NCBI GenBank assembly: GCA_041674745.1
Contig: JBAYVD010000013.1
Span: 1-64,000 of the forward strand
Origin: UBA2040 sp041674745
GTDB lineage: Bacteria; Bacteroidota; Bacteroidia; Flavobacteriales_D; Crocinitomicaceae
Length of the DNA: 64,000 nt
Direction of reading: 5' to 3'
Part shown: positions 51,618 through 60,413 of the stretch, one piece after another
Layout: every line of letters starts with the position of its first letter
Position numbering within the stretch: the stretch's first letter is position 1
The notes under the pieces: model-generated
Told to the model about the DNA's origin: nothing
Database searches by the model: none
What the model saw: only the letters and a program-made list of their open reading frames with translations
Translations under genes and position numbers: made by a program

Positions 51618-52802
51618 ATGCGAAACACGCTTTTCTTTCTTTTTTTTACATGCCTCACACTATTCTCATGTTCAACAGAAACAAGCAAGGTCGCACCGTC
51701 AAAGTTAGTTGAAAATTCGGGTTATTCCATTCCAGAGTCTTACTTCACGGACACCAAGCAGTTTCCAAAACTATCAAGAAGATTCAAGAAAAAAACAAGA
51801 AAGGCGGTTCAGGAGTATTTTCAGAATACCTTTGGTTCTACTGGATTTAGCGGTGGGTTTTTGGTTGCGCAAAATGGTCAAATCATTTATGAAAATTACA
51901 GTGGTTACAGTTTCTATGATGAAAAAAAGAAGGTGAAATCGACTACAGCCTTGCATTTGGCCTCGGTTGGAAAAGTTCTTACAGCAACCGCTGTTTTTCG
52001 TTTGATTGAATTAAAAAAGCTCACGCTGGATCAATCCGTAAATTCTATTCTGCCTGAGTTTCCGTATGATTCAATTACTGTTCGTATGCTTTTAAATCAT
52101 CGCAGTGGAGTGCCCAAATACGCCAATTTTGCCTCCATCGATTCTGTATGGAACCAGCGAGAAACCCTTTCCAATCAAAACATTTTGGAGTTGTTGGCTC
52201 GATTTAGATTTCCACTGAATTTTAAGCCAGATTCTAAGTTTACGTATAACAATAGTAATTATGCTATTCTGGCTTTAATTGTGGAGAAATTAACCAACCA
52301 ACGATTTGATGAAGCCATGAAGAAATTGGTTTTTGAGCCAATTGGAATGAAGCATTCCTATGTGATGATTTTGAAACGAGACAGTTTGAAAGTGGCAGAG
52401 TCTTACGAGCGTAATTACTCCAAAGTACCATTTGATTTCTTGGATGCTGTTTATGGGGATAAAAATATGTATTCCACGCCTCGGGACATGCTACGCTATG
52501 ATTTAGCGATGCAAAACAACCAATTTATTTCGGCAAAACTGAAAAAAGAAATTTTCAAAGGATACAGCTATGAAAAGGCGGGCGTTAAAAATTATGGCTT
52601 GGGCATCCGAATAAAAGAATGGTCGGCCAATCAGCAGCTTTTCTATCATCACGGTTGGTGGCACGGTAATACTTCATGCTATGTAACGATGAAAAACGAG
52701 AAAGCGACAATCATTGTCATATCGAACAAATACACACGAAAGGTGTATGATGCGATGCGATTGTCTTCTTTGTTTGGGGATTATCCGTATGAAATTATTT
52801 GA
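51618..52802 (+). CDS. Serine hydrolase lipoprotein of the beta-lactamase class C/PBP family
   Basis: From the ATG at 51618 there are 394 residues with a lipoprotein signal (LFFTCLTLFSCSTE, Cys18). The penicillin-recognition fold has the SxxK in HLASVGKVLTA (the Ser nucleophile), the YxN in FTYNNSNYAIL, and the HxG in YHHGWWHGNTS that replaces KTG. Such proteins are esterases, D-aminopeptidases or peptidoglycan hydrolases as often as beta-lactamases, so resistance should not be assumed. Upstream ATGs at 51597 and 51600 would add seven residues before the hydrophobic core. Confidence 0.9.
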   Translation: MRNTLFFLFFTCLTLFSCSTETSKVAPSKLVENSGYSIPESYFTDTKQFPKLSRRFKKKTRKAVQEYFQNTFGSTGFSGGFLVAQNGQIIYENYSGYSFYDEKKKVKSTTALHLASVGKVLTATAVFRLIELKKLTLDQSVNSILPEFPYDSITVRMLLNHRSGVPKYANFASIDSVWNQRETLSNQNILELLARFRFPLNFKPDSKFTYNNSNYAILALIVEKLTNQRFDEAMKKLVFEPIGMKHSYVMILKRDSLKVAESYERNYSKVPFDFLDAVYGDKNMYSTPRDMLRYDLAMQNNQFISAKLKKEIFKGYSYEKAGVKNYGLGIRIKEWSANQQLFYHHGWWHGNTSCYVTMKNEKATIIVISNKYTRKVYDAMRLSSLFGDYPYEII

Positions 52803-52887
52803 TTCAAAAGTGGGCTACTTGTTTCAATGAATTTATTCCCAGATGATTCATTCACCAAATATTTTATCCTATAAAAATCTTACATAA

Positions 52888-52933
52888 ATGAGGAAACACC
52901 TGTTTGTTCATGATAACTTAGGTGTTTCCTCAT
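52888..52933. terminator. 14-bp perfect inverted repeat between convergent genes
   Basis: ATGAGGAAACACCT (52888-52901) and AGGTGTTTCCTCAT (52920-52933) form a perfect stem with an 18-base loop. Neither side has a T run, so a terminator function is only likely from its position between convergent genes. Confidence 0.55.
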
Positions 52934-52960
52934 CGTTGTAGTGTTTTGCGTGTTTTTCTC

Positions 52961-53578
52961 CTAAAATTTTAATCCGAAACCTGCCGAAATTGAATATTGC
53001 CATTCGCTATCTATGTTCACATAGGTTTGAGAAGAAAGAGAAACCAAGAAACTATTGGCAAAATGGTACTCAAAGCCAAGTTCACCGCCTATATCCAGTT
53101 TCATCCAATTTTGATCAAATGTCAAAGGTCCATTGGACTTATAGCTTCCAAAGGCATCGATATAGTCGGTTGTGTAGCCCGGATATTTACCAACACCAAT
53201 GGAGGGTGCAAAATAAAACTGTAAAGGGCGCGCTGCACTGCTCGTAAAGCGAAAAGCAATTCCTGTATGCTTTGATTTGATATTGAGATTTAAAATATCT
53301 TTCGTTCGCGATCCTGTCCGGTAAATAGATAGGCCAAATCGGGGTGAAAATCTGCGCGTGTATTTAAACGTATGCGTAGTAAGACCAACAGAAAAAGTAT
53401 TTTCAAAAATTTCCGGACCATATTTACCGGCACCAACCGAAACGCTTAAAATATTTTTTTTAAAGGGAGCTTTTGCTGGCTTGACCTTTACATTTTGTTC
53501 TGTTAATGGCCTGTTTTGTGACATGCCAAATACTACAATACTCATGAAAATGCAAAATAGAAAGTTGCGTTTTTTCAT
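52961..53578 (-). CDS. Outer-membrane barrel-like protein, function unknown
   Basis: A 205-residue exported protein with a signal peptide (FLFCIFMSIVVFGMSQ), a basic proline/lysine linker (VKVKPAKAPFKKN) and a beta-barrel-like body (SVSVGAGKYGPEIFENTF, FKYTRRFSPRFGLSIY) ending in SISAGFGLKF with a terminal Phe. I know no family name. It lies 2 bp after the stop of the following lipoprotein gene and is cotranscribed with it. Confidence 0.75.
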   Translation of the reverse strand: MKKRNFLFCIFMSIVVFGMSQNRPLTEQNVKVKPAKAPFKKNILSVSVGAGKYGPEIFENTFSVGLTTHTFKYTRRFSPRFGLSIYRTGSRTKDILNLNIKSKHTGIAFRFTSSAARPLQFYFAPSIGVGKYPGYTTDYIDAFGSYKSNGPLTFDQNWMKLDIGGELGFEYHFANSFLVSLSSQTYVNIDSEWQYSISAGFGLKF

Positions 53579-53580
53579 AG

Positions 53581-54096
53581 TTAGTAGATTTTAGTTGGAC
53601 TTGAAACCAATTGCAAAGTAGAACTTTTTGGCACGGCACTTTCCATAATTTTATTTCCACTCACAAATTGCACCATGCTTGTGTCCGAAGGACTGAGGTT
53701 TCGTGCATTTTTATATTTACCAACATAACCCGTAACAACTACTTCAATATTGGTGCGGATCTGTGTGCCCACTCCAGTAAAGTTTTTAGTGACGGTGTAA
53801 ACAGGTTCAACCAAGATATCTGCACCACTTTTCACCATGGCTTCGGATAAGGCGAGTTCTCGAAAATACTCTTCTGTTAAACCGTTGATTAATTCTCCAG
53901 CTGAACTTCCACTTACTCTGGTTGTAAGATCAACGTTCAAATCGACAATCAACGGATATGCGGTTATGGAACTACGCTGAATGTCAGAAGTTTTATTCGT
54001 TCTGGTTTTGTAAATTCCTGAAATCTTACCAGGAATGGTGCAGGAAGAAAGAAAAACGAATCCTACAAGGATGAATTGAATAGATTTTTTTGTCAT
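53581..54096 (-). CDS. Lipoprotein of unknown function
   Basis: A 171-residue lipoprotein (LVGFVFLSSCTIPGK, Cys19). The central part ITAYPLIVDLNVDLTTRVSG and ALSEAMVKSGADILVEPVYT suggest an alpha/beta fold like those in curli- or flagella-associated CsgG-like lipoproteins, but similarity is weak. It forms a two-gene operon with the barrel downstream (2 bp gap). A 19-bp near-palindrome lies 50 bases upstream of its start and recurs before another lipoprotein gene. Confidence 0.7.
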   Translation of the reverse strand: MTKKSIQFILVGFVFLSSCTIPGKISGIYKTRTNKTSDIQRSSITAYPLIVDLNVDLTTRVSGSSAGELINGLTEEYFRELALSEAMVKSGADILVEPVYTVTKNFTGVGTQIRTNIEVVVTGYVGKYKNARNLSPSDTSMVQFVSGNKIMESAVPKSSTLQLVSSPTKIY

Positions 54097-54145
54097 AAGA
54101 TTTTAGTTTAATTTTGACAAAAATATTTGAAATCGATAATGGTAG

Positions 54146-54164
54146 CAATACTTACTAGTCAGTA
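54146..54164. promoter_or_regulatory. Putative regulator site, copy 1 (near-palindrome centred on ACTAGT)
   Basis: CAATACTTACTAGTCAGTA, 50-68 bases upstream of the lipoprotein start at 54096. It agrees at 17 of 19 positions with the element at 55384-55402. Confidence 0.45.
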
Positions 54165-54475
54165 AATTTAAGATGAATCGTGTTCAAATATTTCTCTAAA
54201 AATCTTATTTCCTCAGTGAAATTGGGACCGGGTAGTAATAAATGTCTTTGGTAATTTTTGAAATAAGCTATCTAAAAAGGAAAATGTCTTTTTGATACAA
54301 GAACGGAATATCAACAAAAATAATTGGTTTGTTCTATTCTTTTTCGCTTCCCTAGTCAGAACCAAAACGTTCTAAGCTATTGTCTTTTAAGGATAGACTG
54401 ATTATTTTGATTTTTTGATAAAAATAAGTTTGGCTCACTAATACCATTTAGTTCGAGATTAGATGGAAACCAAAG
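54165..54475. other. AT-rich intergenic region, nothing recognised
   Basis: No ORF of note, no tRNA and no strong hairpin in these roughly 310 bases. It separates two minus-strand transcripts. Confidence 0.7.
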
Positions 54476-54500
54476 AACCCATGAGTAAATCTCATGGGTT
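54476..54500 (-). terminator. Possible terminator of the lipoprotein gene at 54526
   Basis: AACCCATGAG pairs perfectly with CTCATGGGTT around a 5-base loop, 26 bases past the stop. Only a broken T tract follows on the minus strand (CTTTGGTTT). Confidence 0.6.
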
Positions 54501-54525
54501 TTCATTAACTAATTAAGTTAAATTT

Positions 54526-55239
54526 TTAAAGAGGACAGGTGTTTGTCCAACTACCAGCGCTATATTTTCCTGCGTCGGAAATGTTGCCCACACCAAAATA
54601 TAAGGTCCTGTCTGGCCCTGAATTTAGAAGGTCAAATTCTGCATTAGGAAGTCCATAAATAGCATCCCACGTGATTGTAGTTCCACTTATTGTCCCTTTA
54701 TACAAACCTTCTGTTGGTGATCCAGGATGTTCACACATATAAACTCGGTTGGAGGCTTCGCCAGGAATGTCACCAATGGCTAAATCCGTCTGATAACCAT
54801 TAGGCGAGCCATATCTTTGCCAACGTCCATACGGAGTAATGCTTGCACCATTGCCACCACCTGACGATATTTGATAATCTTTCCAGTGTCCATTCAGACC
54901 TGGGCCACCGTAATCGCTGCTTTTTTCCGTTGTGTAATACACATCCGTTTCGCCTTTTGTTCTGTATTTGTACCCCAAACTTTTTGCACTTTCATCGGGC
55001 CAATAGTAAGCCGTGTAAGTTTCATAATTGTTGTTCACTGTTTTGTATGGAAACTCTTCGTTGGGTTTGTATAATCCATCGTCAACAACAATGGCTCGGA
55101 AAGTGCTTTCCTCACTAGAAATAATAGTTGTGTGTTTTATTTCTAAAACGCCTTTTTTTGATTTTTTGCAATTTGAGAGGGTTAGCACGAACAAAAGCAA
55201 TGCGGTAATTTTCCCAATGGAATTAAAAAGATTTCTCAT
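54526..55239 (-). CDS. Secreted lipoprotein of unknown function
   Basis: A 237-residue lipoprotein (LLLFVLTLSNCKKSK, Cys24). The mature part is rich in Gly, Tyr, Trp and Asn (SDYGGPGLNGHWKDYQISSG, YGRWQRYGSPNGYQ) and ends SAGSWTNTCPL. The aromatic-glycine pattern suggests a carbohydrate- or surface-binding beta fold, but I assign no family. It lies downstream of the two-component genes on the same strand with a 143-bp gap. A putative regulator site lies within this gap's far edge. Confidence 0.7.
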   Translation of the reverse strand: MRNLFNSIGKITALLLFVLTLSNCKKSKKGVLEIKHTTIISSEESTFRAIVVDDGLYKPNEEFPYKTVNNNYETYTAYYWPDESAKSLGYKYRTKGETDVYYTTEKSSDYGGPGLNGHWKDYQISSGGGNGASITPYGRWQRYGSPNGYQTDLAIGDIPGEASNRVYMCEHPGSPTEGLYKGTISGTTITWDAIYGLPNAEFDLLNSGPDRTLYFGVGNISDAGKYSAGSWTNTCPL

Positions 55240-55382
55240 AATTTTGTAATTTAAGTTAGGATGATTAAAAGGTCCGTTGCATAATTAAACAAGGCAAACT
55301 TCTAACTCTGAGTTAATAAAAGATCACTATATTAAATTTTGAGTTTTGTTTCTGACAAAGTTAGAGTCGAACCTTTCGGTTA

Positions 55383-57176
55383 TCAATACTGACTAGTGAG
55401 TATTTTGGGAATTTCAATTTGCACCAAAGTTCCTATATTAATTTCACTTTCAATGTAGAATTCTCCGTTAAATTGCTTAATTCGTCGGTCAATCGAGGCT
55501 AGACCAAAACCATATTCAAAATTAGTTTTATCAAATCCTAAACCATTGTCTGTACATTGTAAAACCAAGGATTGTTCATATCCAAAAAATTCAATGCGAA
55601 TGTTCGAAGCTTTTCCATGCTTCCGAGCATTATTAATTAATTCCAAAAAAATCAAATAGAGATTTTGTGCTTTATCTACGGAAATAAAAGTTGGGAAATC
55701 ATAGGATTCAAATTCAATCGTGCAATTTGTGAGTGTTTTATTTAAAATCGTTAGCTGATTTTCGATTGCATGAACCAGCGCTCCATCTTCTAATGCTTTC
55801 GGCATAATTTGATGAGAAACTTCCCGAATATTTGTGGAGAAGTCAACAAGAAGTTCCTTTAATTTAGGATTTTGGTCTTTTTCAGAAACTTGCATGATGT
55901 GTCCTATGGCACTACCAAATTGATCATGAATTAAGTTGGCAATGTTTTGACGTTCGGTGATTTGAGTATTTACGATCGTTTGAATTTCCGTTTCTTTTTG
56001 AAGGATGATCTGTTCATTCAAAACTCGATTTTTTTGGAAGGTTTCAAAATAGAATCGAACCAAAACAAATCCAAACAAAAGGATGTCATAAAATGATAGT
56101 AGTACTAACCAGTTTATATGCAATTCTTTACTAAAGATTCCAAACGCTTTGAGGATAATGGAAATGCTCCAAACAAAGTGAGGAATAAATGATAATAACA
56201 CATAAATAGCATTGCTTCGATTCACTTTTAAATGGCGGATACTGGCGACGAATATTAAAACAATGAGCAACAGAAAATTGGCATAATTGAGAACCGAAAG
56301 TATTTTCAGCCAATTTAATAATCCGAATGCGTAGAAAAAAACGCTAGAAACAATGTATAAAGTGGTAATTAAAGTCAGTATTAATATTATTCGATACAGC
56401 TTTGGATCATTTTCTTTTAGGTTCAAGAAAAAAGATAAAAAGATAAAAAGAATCAAAAACCAAATCGAGCCAAAATAGATAAGTCCTTCACTGAAATACA
56501 GAAAGTGCGGTAGCAAAATGAATTTGGCAAATCCGGTGGCGATTAATATATAAATGGTGGAAAGAATGGAATAACTAACATAAATTAAATAAATTTTCTG
56601 GCGAGCGATCCAAAACAAGATGCTATTGAAAATGAGGAGAAAAAGAATCAACCCCAAGGTCAAAGAAAGTAAGAAAAAGAAGCGATTGGATCGTTGCTGT
56701 ATGGAAACATCAGTTTCCAAATGAAAACTAAAATCCATGAAAGAAATGCCTTTTTTTAGTCGGAGAATATAGTGTTTGGTGGATTTTCCTGGCAGCGAAA
56801 TTTCGAATGCAGGATACGATAAAAAAGGAAGATAAGAAGTGGTGCGATCACCTAAAATTGCAATTTGTTTATTATCGAATAATTGAATGGAATCCAAACG
56901 ATTATTATCTAAAACAAGCCAAAAGTTTTGTGTGGATGAGGTTGGATTTTGCAGATCAATTTTCAACCAAGCTGCTAAATTTTCATTGTAGCCAATGTTT
57001 AAATTTTTGTTTTCAGGTAAATTTTGAAAATGCTTACTTGAAATTTCGTTTAAGGAACAGCTCGACTCTTTGTCTAAATAGTAAGATGCATGAACTTGAA
57101 CAGGAGGTTTCGAGTTAGCAAAGAGTTGAAGAACCGAAAAGAAAAAACTAATCCACAAGATTATTTTCATGCGCAA
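55383..57176 (-). CDS. 7TMR-DISM histidine kinase (HisKA_3/NarX-type)
   Basis: A 597-residue sensor kinase. It has a signal peptide (1-20), an extracellular DISM-type beta-sandwich sensor (about 25-155, NFWLVLDNNRLDSIQLF), seven membrane helices (about 165-380), a short coiled coil, then HisKA_3 with the phosphorylated His417 in NIANLIHDQFGSAIG. The HATPase has LELINNARKHGKA (about 511-523) and CTDNGLGF. DISM sensors often recognise carbohydrates or other extracellular ligands. Its start overlaps the response-regulator gene by 29 bp, so both are made from one transcript with the regulator first. Confidence 0.92.
   Translation of the reverse strand: MRMKIILWISFFFSVLQLFANSKPPVQVHASYYLDKESSCSLNEISSKHFQNLPENKNLNIGYNENLAAWLKIDLQNPTSSTQNFWLVLDNNRLDSIQLFDNKQIAILGDRTTSYLPFLSYPAFEISLPGKSTKHYILRLKKGISFMDFSFHLETDVSIQQRSNRFFFLLSLTLGLILFLLIFNSILFWIARQKIYLIYVSYSILSTIYILIATGFAKFILLPHFLYFSEGLIYFGSIWFLILFIFLSFFLNLKENDPKLYRIILILTLITTLYIVSSVFFYAFGLLNWLKILSVLNYANFLLLIVLIFVASIRHLKVNRSNAIYVLLSFIPHFVWSISIILKAFGIFSKELHINWLVLLSFYDILLFGFVLVRFYFETFQKNRVLNEQIILQKETEIQTIVNTQITERQNIANLIHDQFGSAIGHIMQVSEKDQNPKLKELLVDFSTNIREVSHQIMPKALEDGALVHAIENQLTILNKTLTNCTIEFESYDFPTFISVDKAQNLYLIFLELINNARKHGKASNIRIEFFGYEQSLVLQCTDNGLGFDKTNFEYGFGLASIDRRIKQFNGEFYIESEINIGTLVQIEIPKILTSQY
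55384..55402. promoter_or_regulatory. Putative regulator site, copy 2 (near-palindrome centred on ACTAGT)
   Basis: CAATACTGACTAGTGAGTA overlaps the last codons of the histidine kinase gene and lies about 145 bases upstream of the lipoprotein start at 55239. It resembles NarL-type regulator half-sites arranged as an inverted repeat. Confidence 0.4.
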
Positions 57177-57783
57177 AACGGATTAAGGAACTAATGCCTT
57201 GAATTTCTAATTTTTTATTGATATTTCTTCGATGCGTATCAACTGTATGTTTGGAAATGAAAAGTTTTTCGCCAATTTCTTTGCTGGTTAAACCAAAAAC
57301 AACCCATTTTATGATGGACTTTTCTTGATTGGAAAGTAACAATTTGGATGGGGAAAATTTATTTTTCTCAGAAAAGTCATTGTGTTGAGGATTTCGATCA
57401 ACTGAAGAGTAGAAAGGAGCATTCTTGGGCAAATTGACAGCTGCAAACAATTTCTCGGCTGAGGCGCTTTTCTCCAAAAAACCTTGTAAGCCTTTCTTTT
57501 CAGCTTTATCAATTAAGTAATCTTCCGTGTAGGCCGTAATGAGAAAAACTTGAGTTTCCAGCAATTGACTTTTATTGGTTTCAATGATTTCGTAACCATT
57601 GGTTTTATCAATATTTAAATCACACAAAAAAACGTCAAATGTCTTGTTTCTAAGCAATCGATTGCAATCTTCTGAATTCGACACGTAGGTGACTTCGTAA
57701 TTTTGCTCGGTAAGTAGTTGCTTCAGCCCAGCTCCGAAAAGAGCATGATCGTCACAAATTAATATTTTTCTGAAAGAATTCAT
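57148..57783 (-). CDS. NarL/FixJ-type response regulator
   Basis: Transcription factor paired with the DISM kinase. From the ATG at 57783 there are 211 residues. The receiver domain has the acidic pair in ILICDDHALF, phosphoacceptor Asp55 in VFLCDLNIDK and the switch Thr in LITAYTEDY. The C-terminal LuxR-type helix-turn-helix reads FGLTSKEIGEKLFISKHTVD with THRRNINKKLEI. The open frame extends to 57846, but the internal ATG gives the standard receiver start. It overlaps the kinase gene by 29 bp. It may bind the near-palindromes at 54146 and 55384. Confidence 0.93.
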   Translation of the reverse strand: MNSFRKILICDDHALFGAGLKQLLTEQNYEVTYVSNSEDCNRLLRNKTFDVFLCDLNIDKTNGYEIIETNKSQLLETQVFLITAYTEDYLIDKAEKKGLQGFLEKSASAEKLFAAVNLPKNAPFYSSVDRNPQHNDFSEKNKFSPSKLLLSNQEKSIIKWVVFGLTSKEIGEKLFISKHTVDTHRRNINKKLEIQGISSLIRFAHENNLVD

Positions 57784-57949
57784 TTTGTTTCGATGTGGGA
57801 TAAAAGTAAAAATATTTCTGTTCATCGATGTTAAATTCTTGATCAATCTAACCGAATAGGGAGGTGCTTTACTTTTATCTTCCAGATGTTTTCAGTAAAT
57901 TTGCACCTCGAAAAGGGACTCAAAAAATTATTAATAAAACAAAATAAAA

Positions 57950-60220
57950 ATGGTATTTGATTTAGACATGATCAAAAAGGTCTACGCCCAATTTCCTGGA
58001 CGTATTGAAGCCGCTCGAAAAGTAGTCGGACGACCATTGACATTAACAGAAAAGATTTTGTATGCTCACCTTTGGGATGGCAATGCGACGACAGATTTCG
58101 AAAGAGGTAACGCCTACGTAGATTTCGCTCCAGACCGTGTTGCAATGCAAGATGCAACGGCACAAATGGCTTTGTTGCAATTCATGCAAGCTGGACGTAA
58201 AACGGTAGCAGTTCCTTCAACAGTTCATGCGGATCACTTGATTCAAGCCAGAATGGGTGCTTCAGTGGATTTGCAAGAATCCTTGAATAAAAACAACGAG
58301 GTTTTCAATTTCCTTTCGTCTATCTCAAACAAATACGGTATCGGTTTCTGGAAACCAGGAGCAGGTATTATTCACCAAGTAGTACTAGAAAATTATGCAT
58401 TTCCAGGTGGAATGATGATTGGAACCGATTCACACACTGTAAATGCAGGTGGATTGGGAATGATTGCCATTGGTGTTGGTGGAGCAGACGCAGTGGATGT
58501 AATGGCAGGAATGGCTTGGGAATTGAAATTTCCGAAGTTAATCGGTGTCAAATTGACTGGAAAATTAAGCGGATGGACATCTCCCAAAGATGTTATCTTG
58601 AAAGTGGCTGATATTCTAACCGTAAAAGGTGGAACAGGAGCGGTTGTTGAATACTTCGGTGAAGGAGCAACGAGCATGTCTTGCACAGGAAAAGGTACCA
58701 TTTGTAATATGGGTGCTGAAATTGGTGCTACAACATCTACTTTTGGTTACGATGATTCCATGAGAAGATTCTTGAATGCTACAGGTCGTGCGGATGTTGT
58801 GGCAGAAGCTGATAAAATTGCAGAACATTTGACGGGTGATGCTGCGGTGTATGCAGATCCAGAAAAGTACTTCGATCAATTGATTGAAATCAATCTTTCT
58901 GAATTGGAACCACATGTAAATGGGCCATTCACACCAGATAGAGGAACACCCATTTCTAAATTGAAAGCGGAAGCAGAAGCAAATGAATGGCCTATGAAAA
59001 TAGAGTGGGGATTAATTGGTTCTTGTACCAATTCATCGTACGAAGATATTTCTCGTGCTGCTTCAATTGCTGCTCAAGCGGTGGAAAAAGGTTTGGCGCC
59101 AAAAGCTGAGTTCGGAATCAATCCAGGATCAGAACAAATTCGTTACACAATCGCTCGTGATGGTTTCATCGGAACGTTTGAGAAATTGGGAACGAAAATA
59201 TTCACCAATGCTTGCGGACCTTGCATTGGTCAATGGGACAGAGCAGGAGCTGAAAAACAAGAGAAAAATACAATCATCCATTCCTTCAATCGTAACTTCT
59301 CGAAACGAGCGGATGGTAATCCAAATACGTATGCTTTCGTAACATCACCAGAAATGGTTGCTGCATTGGCCATTGCAGGGGATTTAGGTTTCAATCCATT
59401 GACGGATACCTTGACAAACGACAAAGGTGAACAAGTAAAATTGGAGGCACCAACGGGGTGGGAATTGCCTCCGAAAGGATTTGCGGTTGAAGATGCAGGT
59501 TTCCAAGCACCAGCGGCGGATGGATCAGGTGTTGAGATTGTTGTAGCGGAAGATTCAAGCCGTTTGCAATTGTTGGAGCCGTTCAAAACTTGGGATGGTC
59601 AAAACATTACAGGAGCGAAATTATTGATCAAAGCGGAAGGTAAATGTACAACGGATCACATTTCCATGGCAGGTCCTTGGTTGCGTTACCGTGGACATTT
59701 GGACAACATCTCCAACAATATGTTGATTGGTGCGGTGAATTTCTACAACAAAGCCACCAACAAAGTAAAAAATCAATTGACCAATGAATTTGGTGAAGTT
59801 CCTGCAGTAGCGAGAGCTTACAAAGCAGCAGGTGTTCCTTCTGTTGTAATTGGTGATCATAATTACGGTGAAGGTTCTTCAAGAGAACACGCGGCAATGG
59901 AACCAAGATTCTTGGGTGTTGTTGCGGTAATCGTGAAATCATTTGCTCGTATCCACGAAACGAACTTGAAAAAACAAGGGATGCTTGGATTGACGTTCGC
60001 TACTGAAGCAGACTACGATAAAATCAAAGAAGGAGATGTTTTGAACTTCGTTGATTTGGTAGACTTTGCACCGAACAAGCAATTGACGTTGGAATTGGTA
60101 CACGAAGATGGTCAGAAAGAGTCCATCAAATTGAATCATACGTATAATGCGCAACAAATTGAGTGGTTCAAAGCTGGTTCAGCCTTGAACTTAATCAAAT
60201 TGGAGAACGCGAAAGGGTAA
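57950..60220 (+). CDS. acn: Aconitate hydratase
   Basis: Iron-sulfur enzyme that isomerises citrate to isocitrate in the TCA cycle. The 756 residues are the size of the mitochondrial-type aconitase. Domains 1-3 hold the cluster-binding cysteines: one in WGLIGSCTNSSYEDISR and two in NACGPCIGQWDRAG. The swivelling domain 4 has GEGSSREHAAMEPRFLG. Upstream, TAAATTTGC at 57896-57904 is a good Bacteroidota -7 box, but a -33 TTTG is not obvious. It is monocistronic with a terminator. Confidence 0.96.
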   Translation: MVFDLDMIKKVYAQFPGRIEAARKVVGRPLTLTEKILYAHLWDGNATTDFERGNAYVDFAPDRVAMQDATAQMALLQFMQAGRKTVAVPSTVHADHLIQARMGASVDLQESLNKNNEVFNFLSSISNKYGIGFWKPGAGIIHQVVLENYAFPGGMMIGTDSHTVNAGGLGMIAIGVGGADAVDVMAGMAWELKFPKLIGVKLTGKLSGWTSPKDVILKVADILTVKGGTGAVVEYFGEGATSMSCTGKGTICNMGAEIGATTSTFGYDDSMRRFLNATGRADVVAEADKIAEHLTGDAAVYADPEKYFDQLIEINLSELEPHVNGPFTPDRGTPISKLKAEAEANEWPMKIEWGLIGSCTNSSYEDISRAASIAAQAVEKGLAPKAEFGINPGSEQIRYTIARDGFIGTFEKLGTKIFTNACGPCIGQWDRAGAEKQEKNTIIHSFNRNFSKRADGNPNTYAFVTSPEMVAALAIAGDLGFNPLTDTLTNDKGEQVKLEAPTGWELPPKGFAVEDAGFQAPAADGSGVEIVVAEDSSRLQLLEPFKTWDGQNITGAKLLIKAEGKCTTDHISMAGPWLRYRGHLDNISNNMLIGAVNFYNKATNKVKNQLTNEFGEVPAVARAYKAAGVPSVVIGDHNYGEGSSREHAAMEPRFLGVVAVIVKSFARIHETNLKKQGMLGLTFATEADYDKIKEGDVLNFVDLVDFAPNKQLTLELVHEDGQKESIKLNHTYNAQQIEWFKAGSALNLIKLENAKG

Positions 60221-60238
60221 TTCAATAAAGAATAGTTT

Positions 60239-60272
60239 AAAAGCCAATTTCCGAAAGGGAGTTGGCTTTTTT
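60239..60272 (+). terminator. Terminator of acn
   Basis: AAAAGCCAA pairs with TTGGCTTTT around a 14-base internal loop region, then TTTTTT. It starts 19 bases past the stop codon. Confidence 0.85.
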
Positions 60273-60306
60273 GTTTTGAAGAAAAATGTAATTAATTGGT
60301 CTTGTG

Positions 60307-60397
60307 CGTTCGTAAATTGAGGAATTGGTTTCATTACTTCAAGAGGATTATCGAAATTTTATTTTCAATTTTAGCCTCGTTCGTAAATTTGGGAATT
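60307..60397. repeat. Two direct repeats of a 20-bp motif
   Basis: CGTTCGTAAATTGAGGAATT at 60307-60326 and CGTTCGTAAATTTGGGAATT at 60378-60397 agree at 18 of 20 positions. Both lie between acn and kup. The second copy forms the left arm of the palindrome described separately. Confidence 0.65.
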
Positions 60398-60411
60398 CCC
60401 AAATTCACGAA
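60380..60411. other. 32-bp near-perfect palindrome at the end of kup
   Basis: The core AATTTGGGAATTCCCAAATT is a perfect 20-bp palindrome; arms TTCGT...ACGAA extend it to 32 bp with one mismatch. It ends three bases before the kup stop codon (60414). It could end convergent transcription or be a small repeat element. Confidence 0.75.
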
Positions 60412-60413
60412 TT

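Noticed and set aside
51618..52802. Beta-lactamase (resistance gene)
   Set aside because: The fold and SxxK are present, but KTG is replaced by HxG and it is a lipoprotein of the broad serine-hydrolase group, so resistance cannot be claimed.
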